A stretch of DNA of 64,000 bases from Hedera helix (taxonomy: Eukaryota; Streptophyta; Magnoliopsida; Apiales; Araliaceae). The stretch is taken from contig OX359264.1 of NCBI GenBank assembly GCA_947179155.2, positions 46,368,202-46,432,201 on the forward strand. Reading direction: 5' to 3'. The position numbers were made by a program, and so were the translations under genes. Below the pieces are notes generated by a model. The model searched no databases. It had not been told where the DNA came from and saw nothing but the letters and a program-made list of their open reading frames with translations. This document shows positions 33,214-45,687 of the stretch, piece after piece (within the stretch, counting starts at the first letter, position 1; every line of letters starts with the position of its first letter).

Positions 33214-35219
33214 CGAGGAAGACGGTGAAATATGTATGGACGGAGAAGTGTGAGGAGAGTTTTCAGGAGCTAAAGAAGAGAATTAGTGAAGCACCTGTAT
33301 TGACTTTACCGGACGATACGAGAGGTTTTACGGTCTACAGTGATGCATCGCACAAGGGACTTGGTTGTGTGCTTATGCAAAATGGCAAGGTCGTTGCGTA
33401 TGCGTCCAGACAGTTGAAGGATTACGAGAAGGGATACCCTACCCACGACTTGGAGCTGGCAGCGGTAGTGTTTGCCCTTAAGATTTGGAGACATTATTTA
33501 TATGGAGAGAAATGTGAGATATTCACGAACCACAAGAGTCTGAAGTATATCTTCACACAGAAGGAGTTAAATATGAGGCAACGAAGATGGTTAGAATTGA
33601 TCAAAGACTATGATTGTGAAATTCTATATCATCCCGGCAAGGCCAACGTAGTAGCGGATGCTCTGAGTAGAAAGAGCAGGGAGAAATTGTTCATATTAAC
33701 GGATCAAGAACAACTGGTTCAAGAGATGGCTCGAATGGAGTTGGAAGTGAGAAGTCCAAACAAGTCAATAGAAGTCGAGGCGAGCCCAACCTTGTTAGAT
33801 AGGGTGAAAGAGGCTCAAGACAAAGATGAGGAATGTGACAGAATCCGAAAGAGGATGACCGATGGAGAAGAGGTCAAGTTTAAAATTGATAGCATGGGAT
33901 TGCTGAGATTTGAAAATCGTGTTTGGGTACCGCTAGTGCCTGAATTACGAGAGCAAATTTTACAAGAGGCCCACAGTACGAGATACTCGATACATCCGGG
34001 GAGTACAAAGATGTATCAAGATCTATGTCAGCATTTTTGGTGGCCGAATTTAAAAAGGGAGGTTGCAGAATGTGTCAGCCGATGCCTAACTTGTCAAAGG
34101 GTAAAGGCCGAACATCAGAGACCAAGTGGATTGTTACAGCCGTTAGAAATTCCTGAGTGGAAATGGGAGCATATCACAATGGATTTTGTGGTAGGACTTC
34201 CAGCAACACAGAAGGGATATGACGCAATTTGGGTGATTGTGGATCGACTAACAAAGTCAACACACTTTTTGCCGATCAAGATTAGGTTCAGTTTGGATCA
34301 GTTGGCCAAATTGTACATCAAAGAGATAGTTTCAAAACATGGGGTGCCGGTATCGATTGTGTCAGACAGAGATCCGCGCTTCACGTCAAAATTTTGGAGA
34401 AGTCTGCAGGAGAGATTGGGGACACAGTTGAGAATGAGTACAGCGTATCATCCGCAGACCGATGGGCAAAGTGAGAGAACAATTCAGACATTGGAAGACA
34501 TGCTCAGGACTTGCGTGATGGATTTCAAGGGCAGTTGGGAAATCCATCTACCACTAGTTGAGTTTGCATACAACAACAGTTATCATGCGAGCATAGGTAT
34601 GCCGCCTTACGAAGCTTTATATGGCAGAAAATGCAGAACACCTCTATGTTGGGATGAGGTAAGAGAACGCCGACTGTTGGGGCCAGAATTGGTTCAACAG
34701 ACGGTAGAAATTATCAAGGTAATAAGAGCTCGGCTAGTAGCAGCTCAAGACCGTCAAAAGAAATACGCCGATTTACATCGACAGAAACGAGACTTCGAAG
34801 TGGGGAGTTTTGTGTTCATAAAGGTATCTCCCTGGAAAGGGAAGATCAGATTTGGAAAGAAGGGGAAACTGAGTCCAAGGTTCATAGGACCGTTCGAAAT
34901 ATTGAGGAGAGTGGGTGAAGTAGCATACGAGGTAGCTTTACCTCCTGAATTGGAACATATTCACAATGTGTTTCACGTGTCAGTATTGCGGCCATACAAA
35001 CCAGACTACAAGCACGTTATCTCCTATGAACCAATTCAAGTCGGGAAGGACTTATCATATGAAGAAGTTCCCGTTCAAATACTCGATAGGAAGGAACAGA
35101 AACTGAGAAATAAGATAATTCATTCTGTCAAAGTACTTTGGAGGAATCACGCCATTGAAGAAGCTACGTGGGAATTAGAGGAGGAAATGAGGGCAAATTA
35201 CCCGTTTTTATTTGAGTAA
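33209..35219 (+). pseudogene. RNase H, integrase and chromodomain-like tail of the outer chromovirus
   Basis: Open frame of about 670 codons. RNase H has FTVYSDASHKGLGCVLMQ, LELAAVVFALKIWRHYLYGE, FTNHKSLKYIF and ADALSRK. In the third motif the usual TDH is TNH, so a catalytic Asp has become Asn (GAC to AAC). The integrase zinc domain is RYSIHPGSTKMYQDL then CVSRCLTCQRVKAEHQ. The DDE core is MDFVVGLPATQKGYDAIWV, SIVSDRDPRFTSKFW and AYHPQTDGQSERTIQTLEDM. GPFEILRRVGEVAYEVALP and HIHNVFHVSVLRPY precede the chromodomain-like end (VKVLWRNHAIEEATWELEEE). The natural stop TAA at 35217 lies 50 bp before the 3' LTR. Confidence 0.93.
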
Positions 35220-35253
35220 CCTTATTTTACAATTCCGAGGACGGAATTTTCAT

Positions 35254-35266
35254 AAGGAGGGGAGAA
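35254..35266 (+). other. Polypurine tract of the outer element
   Basis: AAGGAGGGGAGAA directly before the 3' LTR start TGTAATGTCC. Confidence 0.9.
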
Positions 35267-38200
35267 TGTAATGTCCTAGAATTTCCACGTCTTTATTAAT
35301 TAAATTATTAATTTAATTTCCAACGAGTTAGTTTTACGAGATTATTTAAATCTTTATATGTGATTAATTAATTATGTGATTAAATAATTATGTAATTAAT
35401 TACTAAAATTAATTAAAGGGGGTCACTAATATGTTATTAAATTAGTGAACAAACCCTAAAGTTTTAATATCAAAATAATTGATAAGTTTCCTATTAATTA
35501 AATATTCAATTAAATTGAATATAATGAGTGAATTAAATATAATAAATTAATTAATATGATTATTAATTAATGTAAATAATGTGAAATACTAATACTAATA
35601 TTTATTAGTCCATTTAGTAATTTAATACTAATGGGTTAAAATATTTAATTATTTATTCAATCTAATTATTTATTTAATCATGGATTGAATAATTAATGTG
35701 TAAATTATTAAATTAGCCCAACATGGGTCAATTAGTAGCCCAAGTGGAGAATAATAAAATTTGACAATTTAGTAGCCCAAACAATTTAATAGAAGCCCAA
35801 TTGGTATTTTAAATTAAAGCCCAATGATTGGCCCACTTGAAAAATACTTAATTAAACCATTATTTATTAAAAAAGTGAAAAGTGACTCAAATTATGGGAC
35901 AAAAAGAAGGTCCATCAGCCGAAGCATGCTAGGAAGGAGAGAGAAAATGAGTTGGTTTTTATTTTAGTTTATTATTTATTTATTTAATTAATGGTTGCTT
36001 GTTTTATTTTTTTCAAGTACATAAACCATGCCTCTTTTCACCAACTAAGTATGGACTAACTTTCTTGTGTAAGTATCTTTGCTATCTCATGATGGTAATT
36101 TTAATAGATATAGATTTTATATCTATCCAAATTGTAAGTATACTTACAATTTAGGAGCTTGTGTTAGTCATTCTTCTTCTTCCATTTTTCAAGCTAGAGA
36201 GCATTTGAGAGTGTAGAAAAAATATAGTTGAGAGCAAAAATACCTAGAGAAGGAGTTCTTGGTTCATGCCTTCAAACCTCATCACCTACTTTGGAAGAAA
36301 AAGGAAGATAGCCATTAAAACAAGGTAATTGTTATTTTAAATGTAGTTTGTTTTTAAATTAAATAAATCATCATGTTAGTATAAACATGTTAATATAGTT
36401 ATTAATGTGTAGTTGTAATATTTATGTCATGCTAGAGTTTAATATGTTTGGTTTGTATTTTGGTATATTTTATATGCTAAAATATGTATTTAATAGTGTG
36501 TAAACAAGTTTTGGAATTTATGTCCAAAAATATTTTTATAAAACTTAGGTTTGATGTTATAATATTATAGAACATTAAATCATGAGAAAAAACAAAGTTT
36601 GAATAACTCAAAATGGAGTTATATACAAAAAATTATGATTTATAGTAGTTTATGTGATGTAAATTTTTTTATAAAAAAAATATGTTATTAAATCATGAAA
36701 AATTAATTTTTTCATGTTATAAATTAATATAAGGTGATTGGTAATTTTTTATTTTTTTTTTAGGAGTTAAAGCTTACTTGATGGTATATTTTTATTTAAA
36801 ATGTGTGTACCGGAGCACTGTTCACATTCTGCTTGGAAGAAAAAAATTAACACTGGCCGCGCAATGCGCGAAGCACTATTCACCGCCAGACACGGAGCCA
36901 AACGACGCCGTTTGGCGTATAAAGAAAATAACCTTCGCGCAATGCGCGGAAGCCGTTTACGGCTTCTCAAAACGGCACCGTTTTGGGCCGTTGATTCTGA
37001 AGGCGCGCGCAATGCGCGAGCACCGGTTTTCGGGGAAATTACATTTATGCCCCTCCGTGTTTTTCTTGACAGAATTACCATTCTGCCCTCGAATCAGTTT
37101 TCAACTTATTTACGAAAATGCCATTCGAGTTAATTTTAATTAATTTAAATATTTGAAAATTAATTTAAAATTATAACAAAAATAATAATAATACAAAAAT
37201 AATATTGGGGAGGATATTTTTCAATAAGTTTAATATTTAAATATTAATCTAGTTAGCTAAACGATGGTTAAGTTAAATAAATTTATTATTTATTATTTTA
37301 AATGTTAATAATAAATAAAGATGATAAATTAGCAATTATTATTTAATGCCTATTAAATAATACTTAAAGAGAAATAAAATTTATAAATTAATTATTTATT
37401 ATTTAAATATTATTAAATAATAAATAAGGATAATTAAGTAATTAATTATTATTTAATTAGCATTAAATAACGATTAATGAAAATTAAGTTATTAGAGTAA
37501 TAATTTATTATTTAATTTAAATAATAAATAAGAATGATTTGATTATTATTTAACCTTAAATAATAATTAAAATTAATTAAATAATTAATTATTATTTAAT
37601 TGACATTAGATAATAATTAAAGAGGATTAAGATTAGTAAACTATTATTTAATTTCCTTAAATTAAATAATAAGTAAGGTTAATTACTTAGTTAATTATTG
37701 GTTGATTAATATTAAAATAAAGAAGGTTAAAATTAAGTCAATAATTATTTATTATTTAATTATAATTAAATAATAAGTAAGTACGATTAGTTATTATTTA
37801 TTTTAAATAATAACTAGAGTTAATTAATTAATTTCTATTTAATCAAGATTAAATAGTAATTAAATAGAGATTGAGTTAATAAAATAAATTGAATTTAATT
37901 ACGATTTAATTAAACAATTGTAATAAGTTGTTTAAGGGTTTAATAAGTGTCCAACACTTAAGAAAAATATTTTCTAACTTATTAAATTATAAACCTAAAA
38001 TGATTAAGGGTCTATAAGGTTAATAATATTGTTTTGACTAATGTAAATTATGTGTTAGTACTTATGTGTGGTAAATAAGTTAATTATCAAGCGTATAGTT
38101 ATGCAAATACGCCGTACTAATTATTAGACCGACTTTATTAATGTTAGGTCTTTCAAAGCAAGTTAGTTAAAGCTAGACATTTATTGTAGCTGAGCAGACA

Positions 38201-39076
38201 GGCAAATTTTCTACCCCTGAACTTGTATTTATTGTTGCAGTTATTCTTCAACCGTATTTACATTTCAATTATTGTTGAGCAAGTATCTACATTCGTAGTT
38301 AATTGTTTCGGCTAGACAAATGTATGTTTAAATTCATCAATTGAATATTATAAAAGCTTATCCAAACCATTGGCTGGTGCGGATTCTTACAGTAAGACTG
38401 AGAAAGAACAACCCTAGTTAAAGGGGGATTTTTATTTGTCGGGAAACCGAAAACGCGCAAGAAATCTAAATGTGATGCATATACATAGGACATGAGAGGA
38501 CTGATCCCCTCAAGTGTCCCGTTATTTTTAACAAGGAGTCAGACATTGTATGCCTGTTTTACCTTAGTAGCAGTTCACGGTCATTAAAGACCACTCAGCA
38601 GTAAAGAGTCAATCCATTCTTTTATTGAACATTGATTCTTGACATCTTTCACAATTGTTATTGTTGAAAACTTTGAAGTTATTTTCCTTCATCATGATAT
38701 ATCGTATGCCTGTTGTTTATAAACTTGCTGAGCCATTTAGTTGCTCATTCTTGCTATATCATGACTATATTTCAGCCAATCCCAAAAGCTCTAAATCAGA
38801 CAAAGGCAAGGGGAAAGCGAATGCTTAGTTTTAGTAATTGCATGCTAGTTTAAATTACTGTTATGTAATTACTGTTGTAAATCTTTTGTATTTCCCTTAA
38901 GATATGTAATGTTACAATTTAAGGTTAATAGACCTTGGGAAGTGTAGCCATTATATAAGGAACCTTTTGTATTATTCCGTGTAGTTTGAATACAATATAT
39001 GTATTTCATTGTTGTTAAGTATTGTACAGTGAGAACCAAACCCGAGGTTAAAGAACCCGGATTTGGGGTCGTCACA
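35267..39076 (+). repeat. Outer element 3' LTR
   Basis: 3,810-bp intact LTR from TGTAATGTCC to GGTCGTCACA, followed by the GTTTT target duplication. It contains three copies of GCGCAATGCGCG in a GC-rich island (about 36857-37030), of which the 5' LTR keeps only two. TATA box candidate TATATAAGG at 38952-38960. Confidence 0.96.
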
Positions 39077-39081
39077 GTTTT
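39077..39081. repeat. Target-site duplication of the outer chromovirus (right)
   Basis: GTTTT, identical to 15267-15271. Confidence 0.93.
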
Positions 39082-39800
39082 GAGTTTAAAAATATCTTAA
39101 ATCGACTTTCGAAAGTCAATAATAATCTTATAATTTAGAATATAAGACATATATCTTCTAAAAATTAATATAATTATTCTAAAGATGTCGGTTTAAGTAA
39201 AAATTTAGAAATTAATGCTTTGATTATGAGGTATAGTTAGTTTGAATGCACATAATTTTTTTTAATACTATTATTAAATTTCCAAAATTAAAATTTCGTA
39301 TTAGGAAAATTTAATTGAGCGTTAACTATTAAATTTTATATTCAATGAAAAACGTCAACATAAAATGTAGATTCATCTTTTTTTAAAAAAATTAAATTAT
39401 ATTTATTAGTATATTTTTCTTACTTCTTCATTGCTTCCAAACTTTTTAAATCCGAACATAAACTAAAAGAGGCCAAGGGCCAACTGCCGAGTTCATTCGT
39501 AAAGTGCTCGGTAGCTTTACCGTAAAATACATCGACTCGAATTTATTCAACAAAGTTAAATATACAAAATACATAAATTTAGGCTCGGCAATTTTAACTG
39601 AATTCGACGGCTTCCGTCAGATCCCGACTTTCATAGAACTTTGATTTTGAATTCTTAGAGAGTTAAGGTCAGATATGAAACATATTGAGATACTCTTAAA
39701 ATCCTAAGTTAATTTGATTCAAGGCAGAGGGAATTTAGTTGTATTAATATAACAAATAAAGAGAGTGAAGTTTGAAATAATTAAAGGTGTTCGTCATGAT
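39082..39800. other. AT-rich intergenic DNA
   Basis: Continuation of the AT-rich repeat that received the outer chromovirus. The stretch 39463-39640 (gaggccaagggcc ... ctcggcaattttaactgaattcgacggcttccg) is less AT-rich and resembles the subterminal part of a CACTA-like or other DNA element, but no gene is seen. Confidence 0.35.
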
Positions 39801-39847
39801 GTTGATGAACAAGAGATTTTATAATTATGAATAAATATTATTGCAGT

Positions 39848-40170
39848 CGCCTAATGATTGAGATAAAGATTATGAAAGTGAAGACGAAAATGTTCATAAA
39901 GATGAAGACAACAATATTAATGATGGTGATATTAAAAAAGATGATAATGTTGAAGATGATGATGCCGATGACTATGATACAGATTATGCAGATGACGCAG
40001 ATAATAAAGATAACCTAAATTTTACGGATAATGTGAATATTATGAATATTGCGGATTTTATGGATAGTGCGGATGTTATGGATGATGCAAATGACAGTGA
40101 CGACTACGACAACAGTGATAGTGATAAAGTTGAAATATTTGAGAATTTGAGTCGAGAGAAGAATTATTGA
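39848..40170 (+). pseudogene. Asp-rich acidic coding remnant
   Basis: One plus-strand frame from about 39848 to the TGA near 40168 reads almost entirely Asp, Asn and Glu (KDYESEDENVHKDEDNNIND, later DDADDYDTDYADDADNKDN), with a single early stop and an acceptor-like ttgcag just upstream. It directly precedes a copia-like 3' LTR remnant, so it may be the tail of that element, or simply a GAT-rich low-complexity sequence. No family is recognised. Confidence 0.35.
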
Positions 40171-40236
40171 GATACTCTTCAAATCCTATTTAAACATGAA
40201 ATTGAAGTAGTTGAGGATTCGAATTGAGGGAGGAAT

Positions 40237-40790
40237 TGTTGGGATACTATTCAAATCCTATTTCAAAAAGAATTGTAGAAAAATCCTAATTTTAATAGGA
40301 GTATTATTATGAGAAAAAATCTTATTTGTAGTAAGAGTTTTATTTTAGAAATACATATTTTTAATAGGAAGAGAAAAGTTATGAATTCTTTATAAATAGA
40401 GTCTTATATTTAATTGTTGAAGAATAACGTAATCAAAAGTCATGTAGCATCTAAAGCGTTGAGATGAGGTATAATCAAAAGTCATGTAGCATCCGAAGAG
40501 TTGAAAGGAGGTGTAAGTGAGTTTTGTGTTTGTGTGAAGGAAAATGTTTTTGCAAAACTTTTATATTCCGTGTAAAAAAGTTATATTGTGGGAGGGAGAG
40601 TTTTGCAGTTTTTAGTCCATGCAAAAAATTATGTCGTAGTATTGTGTAATCTCCCATTATTATTACGATAGTGAAGATTCGAAATTTGACCTTGTAGTTT
40701 TTTTCTTTAAGGGTTTTTCACATTATATCTTGTGTTGTTCTTTTCTCTTTATTTTATATTGTTTGGTTTCCATCGACTTAATTTTCAACA
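40237..40790 (+). mobile_element. Copia-like 3' LTR remnant
   Basis: Begins TGTTGGGATACTATTCAAATCC directly after a purine tract (gaattgagggaggaa), contains a TATA box (TATAAATAGA, 40391) and ends ...ttttcaaca. That order (PPT, TGTTG start, TATA in U3, CA end) fits a Ty1/copia 3' LTR whose internal region is lost. Flanks show no clear duplication, as expected for a truncated element. A second partial start (tattgagatactcttcaaatcc) lies at about 40165. Confidence 0.5.
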
Positions 40791-41466
40791 GAATATGTCC
40801 TTTAATCTGTTCGCTTCGATTATATATATATATAATTTCTTTAAAATTAGTATTTTGTAGATATATAATTATATACTTATTTAGCTTATTTCATTATAAA
40901 TTCATAATATTATAATATAATATATTGCTAATAATAAAAACATTTCATTTTGTTTAACTTTGAATTAAAAATAGTTGTACAAAGTAATGTAAAAAAAATT
41001 AGAGAAATTTAATTTAAGAAAAAATAGAGTAATCGATTTAACAAAGTGGGGGCTGGACGAGTATGGGGTATTATTTTCGGATTCGGGTCGATTTCAAAGG
41101 ATAGTTACATATTGATGAGGTGGGTATAAAAAGAAATTTTCAGACTATACCTGTCCCTTTGTCAGACCCAAATAAATTTTTATAGACAAACATTTGTTAA
41201 AATTATATACATGGATCAAACATTACTTTTGACTACCTTGCATTGAAATGTTTTTAATAAAGTGTCCCTCTCTCATATTTTTATTCTCTATTCTAAAATT
41301 AAAGATATACTTTGAATTGTTGAATTCAATTTGTAAAATTTTAAAATTCAAAAGTTATATAATTTCTTTCAAGTTTTGTAAGTAATAAATATTGTAACTA
41401 GTGACTTTCTTTTAAATAACTTACAATGATTATATTTATTTATATTAAAATTGACTTCAAAATGTT

Positions 41467-41511
<45 letters not shown>

Positions 41512-41930
41512 TTTTTTTTTAAAAAAATTAGAAAGAAAAAGATATTTCACATAAACTTTGATATTTTTTTGGACTAAAAATTGGGAAGCTAGATAAAGTA
41601 TTACAGATTCTTAGTAGGACACATTTTGCCTATAACAGCCACACGTGTATTTAAAAGAATCTTCATCACACATATTTGGGTTAAATGCAAGGATGATCCC
41701 TGAACTCTAAATTTTTTATATTTTCACATGTGCATTGACTGCTCACGAGACATGTGTGATGTGACATTTTAGAGTTAATAAGTGAAAAAAAATTACTTCT
41801 CCAATAGGTCGAACTTAAAACCTTAAGTTTGAATCTTGAAGGCTCTAAACCACTCGAGCAACACAAGGTTAAGTACAAACCTAAGACAAGAAATTGTTCA
41901 TATACTTTAAAAGCAGTTTTCCTCAAAACA
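40791..41930. other. AT-rich intergenic DNA
   Basis: No gene. It contains a (TA)n tract at 41469-41508 and a GGGT/ACCC-rich patch at 41045-41170 that resembles a subterminal region of a hAT-like element. Confidence 0.4.
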
Positions 41931-41931
41931 A

Positions 41932-41955
41932 TACTAATAATAATAATAATAATAA

Positions 41956-41999
<44 letters not shown>

Positions 42000-42069
42000 G
42001 TAATAATAATAAAAATAGTAGTAATAATAATAATAATAATAGTATTTGTAAAAATAGTAATTGTAATAA

Positions 42070-42104
<35 letters not shown>

Positions 42105-42266
42105 ATAATAATAATAATAATAATAATTGTAAAAGTAGTAATAGTAATAATAATAATAACAATACTCCTACTACTACTACTAATAATAATAATAAATGAT
42201 GGTAATAACAATAATAATACTAGTAACAACAACAACAACAACAACAACAACAATAATAATAATAAT
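41932..42266. repeat. Compound AAT/AGT/CAA microsatellite
   Basis: Trinucleotide tract of AAT with islands of AGT (about 42070-42102), ACT (42170-42180) and CAA (42226-42252). All six frames stay open for long stretches purely because of the repeat. It abuts the left end of the MULE. Confidence 0.96.
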
Positions 42267-42321
42267 ATGCCTGTTCCTATTCGTGTGCGTAAATCTTCTT
42301 TTTCCTATGAATAATTCTACA

Positions 42322-42660
42322 GCGACCGGGCAAGTAGTGACCGGTACAGCGACCGTCTTACGTGGCAGTCCATTAGTCCACAAAAAACAAACAAGTCAAG
42401 CAGTCCATCAGTCCACAAAAAACAAGTCAAGTCGGCCATTAGTTTATATAAGCCATATAGTATAAAGTCAAGCCAATAAGCCATTAGTTTATATAAGTAA
42501 GAAAAAACAAGGCACAACGCCTCTCTCTCTCTCTCTCTCTCCAGAAGCAAACAGGGTCATTTTTTTACTTTACCAAAAATTCTCTTTCCTTGCCAAAATC
42601 CGTCATTATCAAAAGGAAGCTACAAAATACAAAAGCTTTTTCGCATTATATCTGGTATGT

Positions 42661-42757
<97 letters not shown>

Positions 42758-42873
42758 TAATTGTAAGTTCATAGTTCACCTAATTGATTAATGCATTTAA
42801 TCTTTCATCCAAATAAAATGGTAAACCTAATTGTATAATGTTCAGATATGTAATTACCAAGAAAGAACTTGTA
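42322..42873 (+). repeat. MULE left terminal inverted repeat
   Basis: About 550 bp, from gcgaccgggcaagtagtgac to accaagaaagaacttgta, matched in inverted orientation by 47980-48488. It contains a (CT)n tract (42521-42541) and an (AT)n tract (42665-42754), both longer than in the right copy. Confidence 0.9.
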
Positions 42874-43513
42874 TTTTGCAATTTTTAGGCTTGTTAAGGT
42901 ATCATGTGATCTCCATGTTTATTTCCTTCAGTTTTTTATGTTGTGCAGCATAAATAGGTTCTTTTAGATCCTCAAATCTGAGCACTGTTTTGCAATTTTT
43001 ACCCGCATTTGTTTGATAATAATTGTATACAAAAGTGCATAAGGCTAAAACTCCGAGTTTGACATGAAGAAATCAAGGCTGATTCATTTGAGGCAAAATG
43101 AACTTTAACTTCATGAAGATGCAATACTGTCTTCGCAAATAAAAATAAAAATTATATTTATAAATGAGATTATTATATTTGTATATATTGGTTTGGAGGA
43201 TTTTCGTACTATTGTTGCCAATTTTTTAGGAGGCAATCAGAATGATTTGGGTTTAGCTGCAGCATTGTAGCAGATCTAGGTCTGTGATTTATAGGTTGGT
43301 TTGGGCATTAGAATGAATGAATGGTTAAAGAAAACCATTGTGTTAGGATGTGTTCATGTAAATACTTGGATTATTATGCAATCAAAAGTATCTATTGAAA
43401 GTTAAACTTTCATAACTAAATTTATTTGATCCATTTTATTTGTGTCTAATTTGATCCATTTTATTTGTGTCTCAATCCATTTTTTGTACGAAGACAACAT
43501 TGCATCAAGAAGC

Positions 43514-43840
43514 ATGATGGAGAGCAACAAATTTGATTTAAGAATTCAAAGCAAGCAATGTCATTGTGGACAATTTGCAATTTGTAAAATTACCCGCTCC
43601 GATAAGAATGGAAATGAAGGTCGAATCTACTATGCGTGCCCGAATGGAAAATGCGGTTTCTTAGGATGGTGCAAGGCTATAAATGAAGAAAAATCATCAC
43701 CAATTTTTGAAATGCAGCTGTCAAATAATTCCTTCGACCATGATTGTACTATAATTGAAATGAGACGTGAAATTAAATTATTGAAGAAATTAGTTGTTGT
43801 AATACTTATTCTCTGTTTGTTTTTTATTATGAAAAACTAG
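43514..43840 (+). CDS. GRF-type zinc-finger protein with C-terminal TM segment
   Basis: Intact ORF of 108 residues inside the MULE. The N-terminal half is a GRF-like zinc finger: QCHCGQFAICKITR, then GRIYYACPNGKCGFLGWC, giving a C-x-C ... C ... C pattern. A short charged helix (EMRREIKLLKKL) leads to a hydrophobic tail, VVVILILCLFFIMKN. This matches the widespread plant proteins annotated as At4g04775-like. The GRF finger binds nucleic acid in better-known proteins, but the role here is unknown. The start chosen is the first of two tandem ATGs (43514, 43517); an open extension back to 43442 lacks similarity. Its position between TIRs, convergent with the transposase, suggests it is an element-encoded accessory gene. 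Confidence 0.75.
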   Translation: MMESNKFDLRIQSKQCHCGQFAICKITRSDKNGNEGRIYYACPNGKCGFLGWCKAINEEKSSPIFEMQLSNNSFDHDCTIIEMRREIKLLKKLVVVILILCLFFIMKN

Positions 43841-45240
43841 TTGTCTTTTGTTGGAAGTTGTAATGGAGGTGAAGTTGTGGAAGAAATTGTAATGGACAAA
43901 GTGTAATGGAATTTAGAATGAATTGAGTTTTGTTGTATAAGTTGTAATGGAAATTAAATTGGGTTTTGTTGTAGAAGTTGTAATGGAAGTGTCTTATTTT
44001 TTATTGACAGTAAGCTATAGTGGAAGGAAAGGCTATTCCCTGTAATTCAACTTTTATCGGAGGCATCATTTTTGTTTACTTGAAAGCATTTAACAATACT
44101 AGTGAATTATATATTAGTGATTTTTTTTATAAGCAGGGACATAGGCTTCATGAAATGAGTTCTGTGATATTGAGCCTATAAATGAATACGTACAGAGCTG
44201 TGATATTGTTGCCTTCAACAAAAGTTGAGAACTTGGTAGAATTGTTCCTGACTTTGCCCCCAGGTGTAATTTTGTTGTGTAGTTGTGATTGTTCTTGGTT
44301 ATGTTTTTCGTGAGTTTTATGATTTGTCCTAAAAGGGATTGATGTTTTAAAATGTCGTGAGTGGAAACATTTGATGTTGAAGAGCTTAATTTTATATTAA
44401 TGGCTATTGTGGTTGACCGAGTATATTTTAATTTTGTTTATGTGATTAATGTCCGCTGTTAAGTAATGGTCAGTCTTGCATCACTTTGAGCAAACAGGTA
44501 CAGATCAAACTTTTGCAAAATAGAACCAGGATGGCTAAAGCATGGACGGTTAACTCATTTTCTCTCTTTACTCCATTTCCAACCATCTTCAAATTCTTCA
44601 CTTCTGCAAAATTTATTTGCGTATTCATTATTTGACCGAACATAGGCTTCATGCTATCCGAAAAATAACATTTCAGAATTATTACGAGGGACCATTGAAA
44701 AGTAGCTGTGCTTTGGTCTCAATTCTCCAATCTTGAATTATAATGGCTTTTTGTCACCCTATTCTGGCTTCTAATTAGATGGAGGAAAATTTTGACTGCC
44801 ATTTTTAGGCATTCAGAGCAGTTGGTAAGCCTACTACATGTGCAAAAACAAACTATACAAGTATATCATACTTTTGGTATTGAACATGAAATTGGTGTAC
44901 TGTGAAACTTGACTGTCTTTTAACAAGCAACACAAGAATAGGAAGATTAAAGCAGCAAAAACAAAACTACTAAAAAACTACCGCAATCAAATTGATTGCA
45001 ACATTACAGAAGTCCTAAAACAAAGATAAATAATCCAACATTAACTTTGAACACAATCACCAACACAGTTTGGCTCTCAGTAGCGCATTTAGCTACAGTC
45101 TACACACAAATTATAGTCATATTACTTCACGATCAACAACTATTCGAGAGTGAAACCTACAGTCAAATTACAGCTAAATTATCCGCTTCTATTGTTCGGA
45201 TCACATCCTTCACCACTCCTCCAATATAGGTTATAGTAAT
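43841..45240. other. MULE interior between the two genes
   Basis: After the GRF ORF, a phrase like gaagttgtaatgga(a/g)gt is repeated four to five times (43855-43995), probably in its 3' UTR. No other supportable gene. The small ORFs at 44470-44652 and 44996-45229 have no family signal. Confidence 0.45.
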
Positions 45241-45687
45241 CCTGCAACAAGAAAAATAAAATGGTGGTTTTCAGCAACAACTAACACCGAAGAAGTCATC
45301 TAAAAAAGAAAGACAAATAATAGAAAGTCACCTGAAAATGAAAGGGGAAACTCCCTCCATAATAGACATTATGATTTGTGGGAAATGGAAAGTCATCAAC
45401 ATGTGATGATTGCAAATTTGCGTTGGTGGAGAAGTCTCTAACCTGAAATGTTTAAAATAATTATCATTAAAGCCTCTAAGAATGTAACTTATTCATATAA
45501 ATTAGTGACAAAGCTGCAAATTAAGATCTATTGCACCATGTCTCATGAAGTCTTCTACATCATTATTAACTTGAGAATTGTTATTGAGTACGCTTACAAA
45601 ATAGTCACCTTGATAACTCTACACAACAGAAAAAGAAGTGAAATAAGACATTTAATCTAAACAAATAAGTTATTACATTTGAAAAAA

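Larger units (their letters stand above)
15272..39076 (+). mobile_element. Outer Ty3/gypsy chromovirus with a nested insertion
   Basis: Complete LTR retrotransposon, about 13.5 kb once the nested element at 19033-29301 and its duplicated TTAAA are removed. It has LTRs of about 3.8 kb starting TGTAATGTCC and ending GTCGTCACA, a tRNA-iMet PBS (29334-29345), an extra ORF, then gag-PR-RT-RNaseH-INT with a chromodomain-like tail, and a PPT (35254-35266). Domain order and the tail VKVLWRNHAIEEATWELEEE point to a chromovirus, probably the Tekay/Del lineage given the long LTRs. By eye the two LTRs differ at roughly 35 positions plus one 24-25 bp deletion, so the insertion is fairly young. The coding region carries several stops and frameshifts. 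Confidence 0.95.

Noticed and set aside
41681..42314. Overlapping Ile/Leu/Asn/Val-rich ORFs on both strands
   Set aside because: All arise from the AAT/AGT/CAA trinucleotide tract; no non-repeat domain.
44470..45660. Small ORFs in the MULE interior
   Set aside because: Short, unsupported, no motif; some overlap probable 3' exons of the transposase on the other strand.
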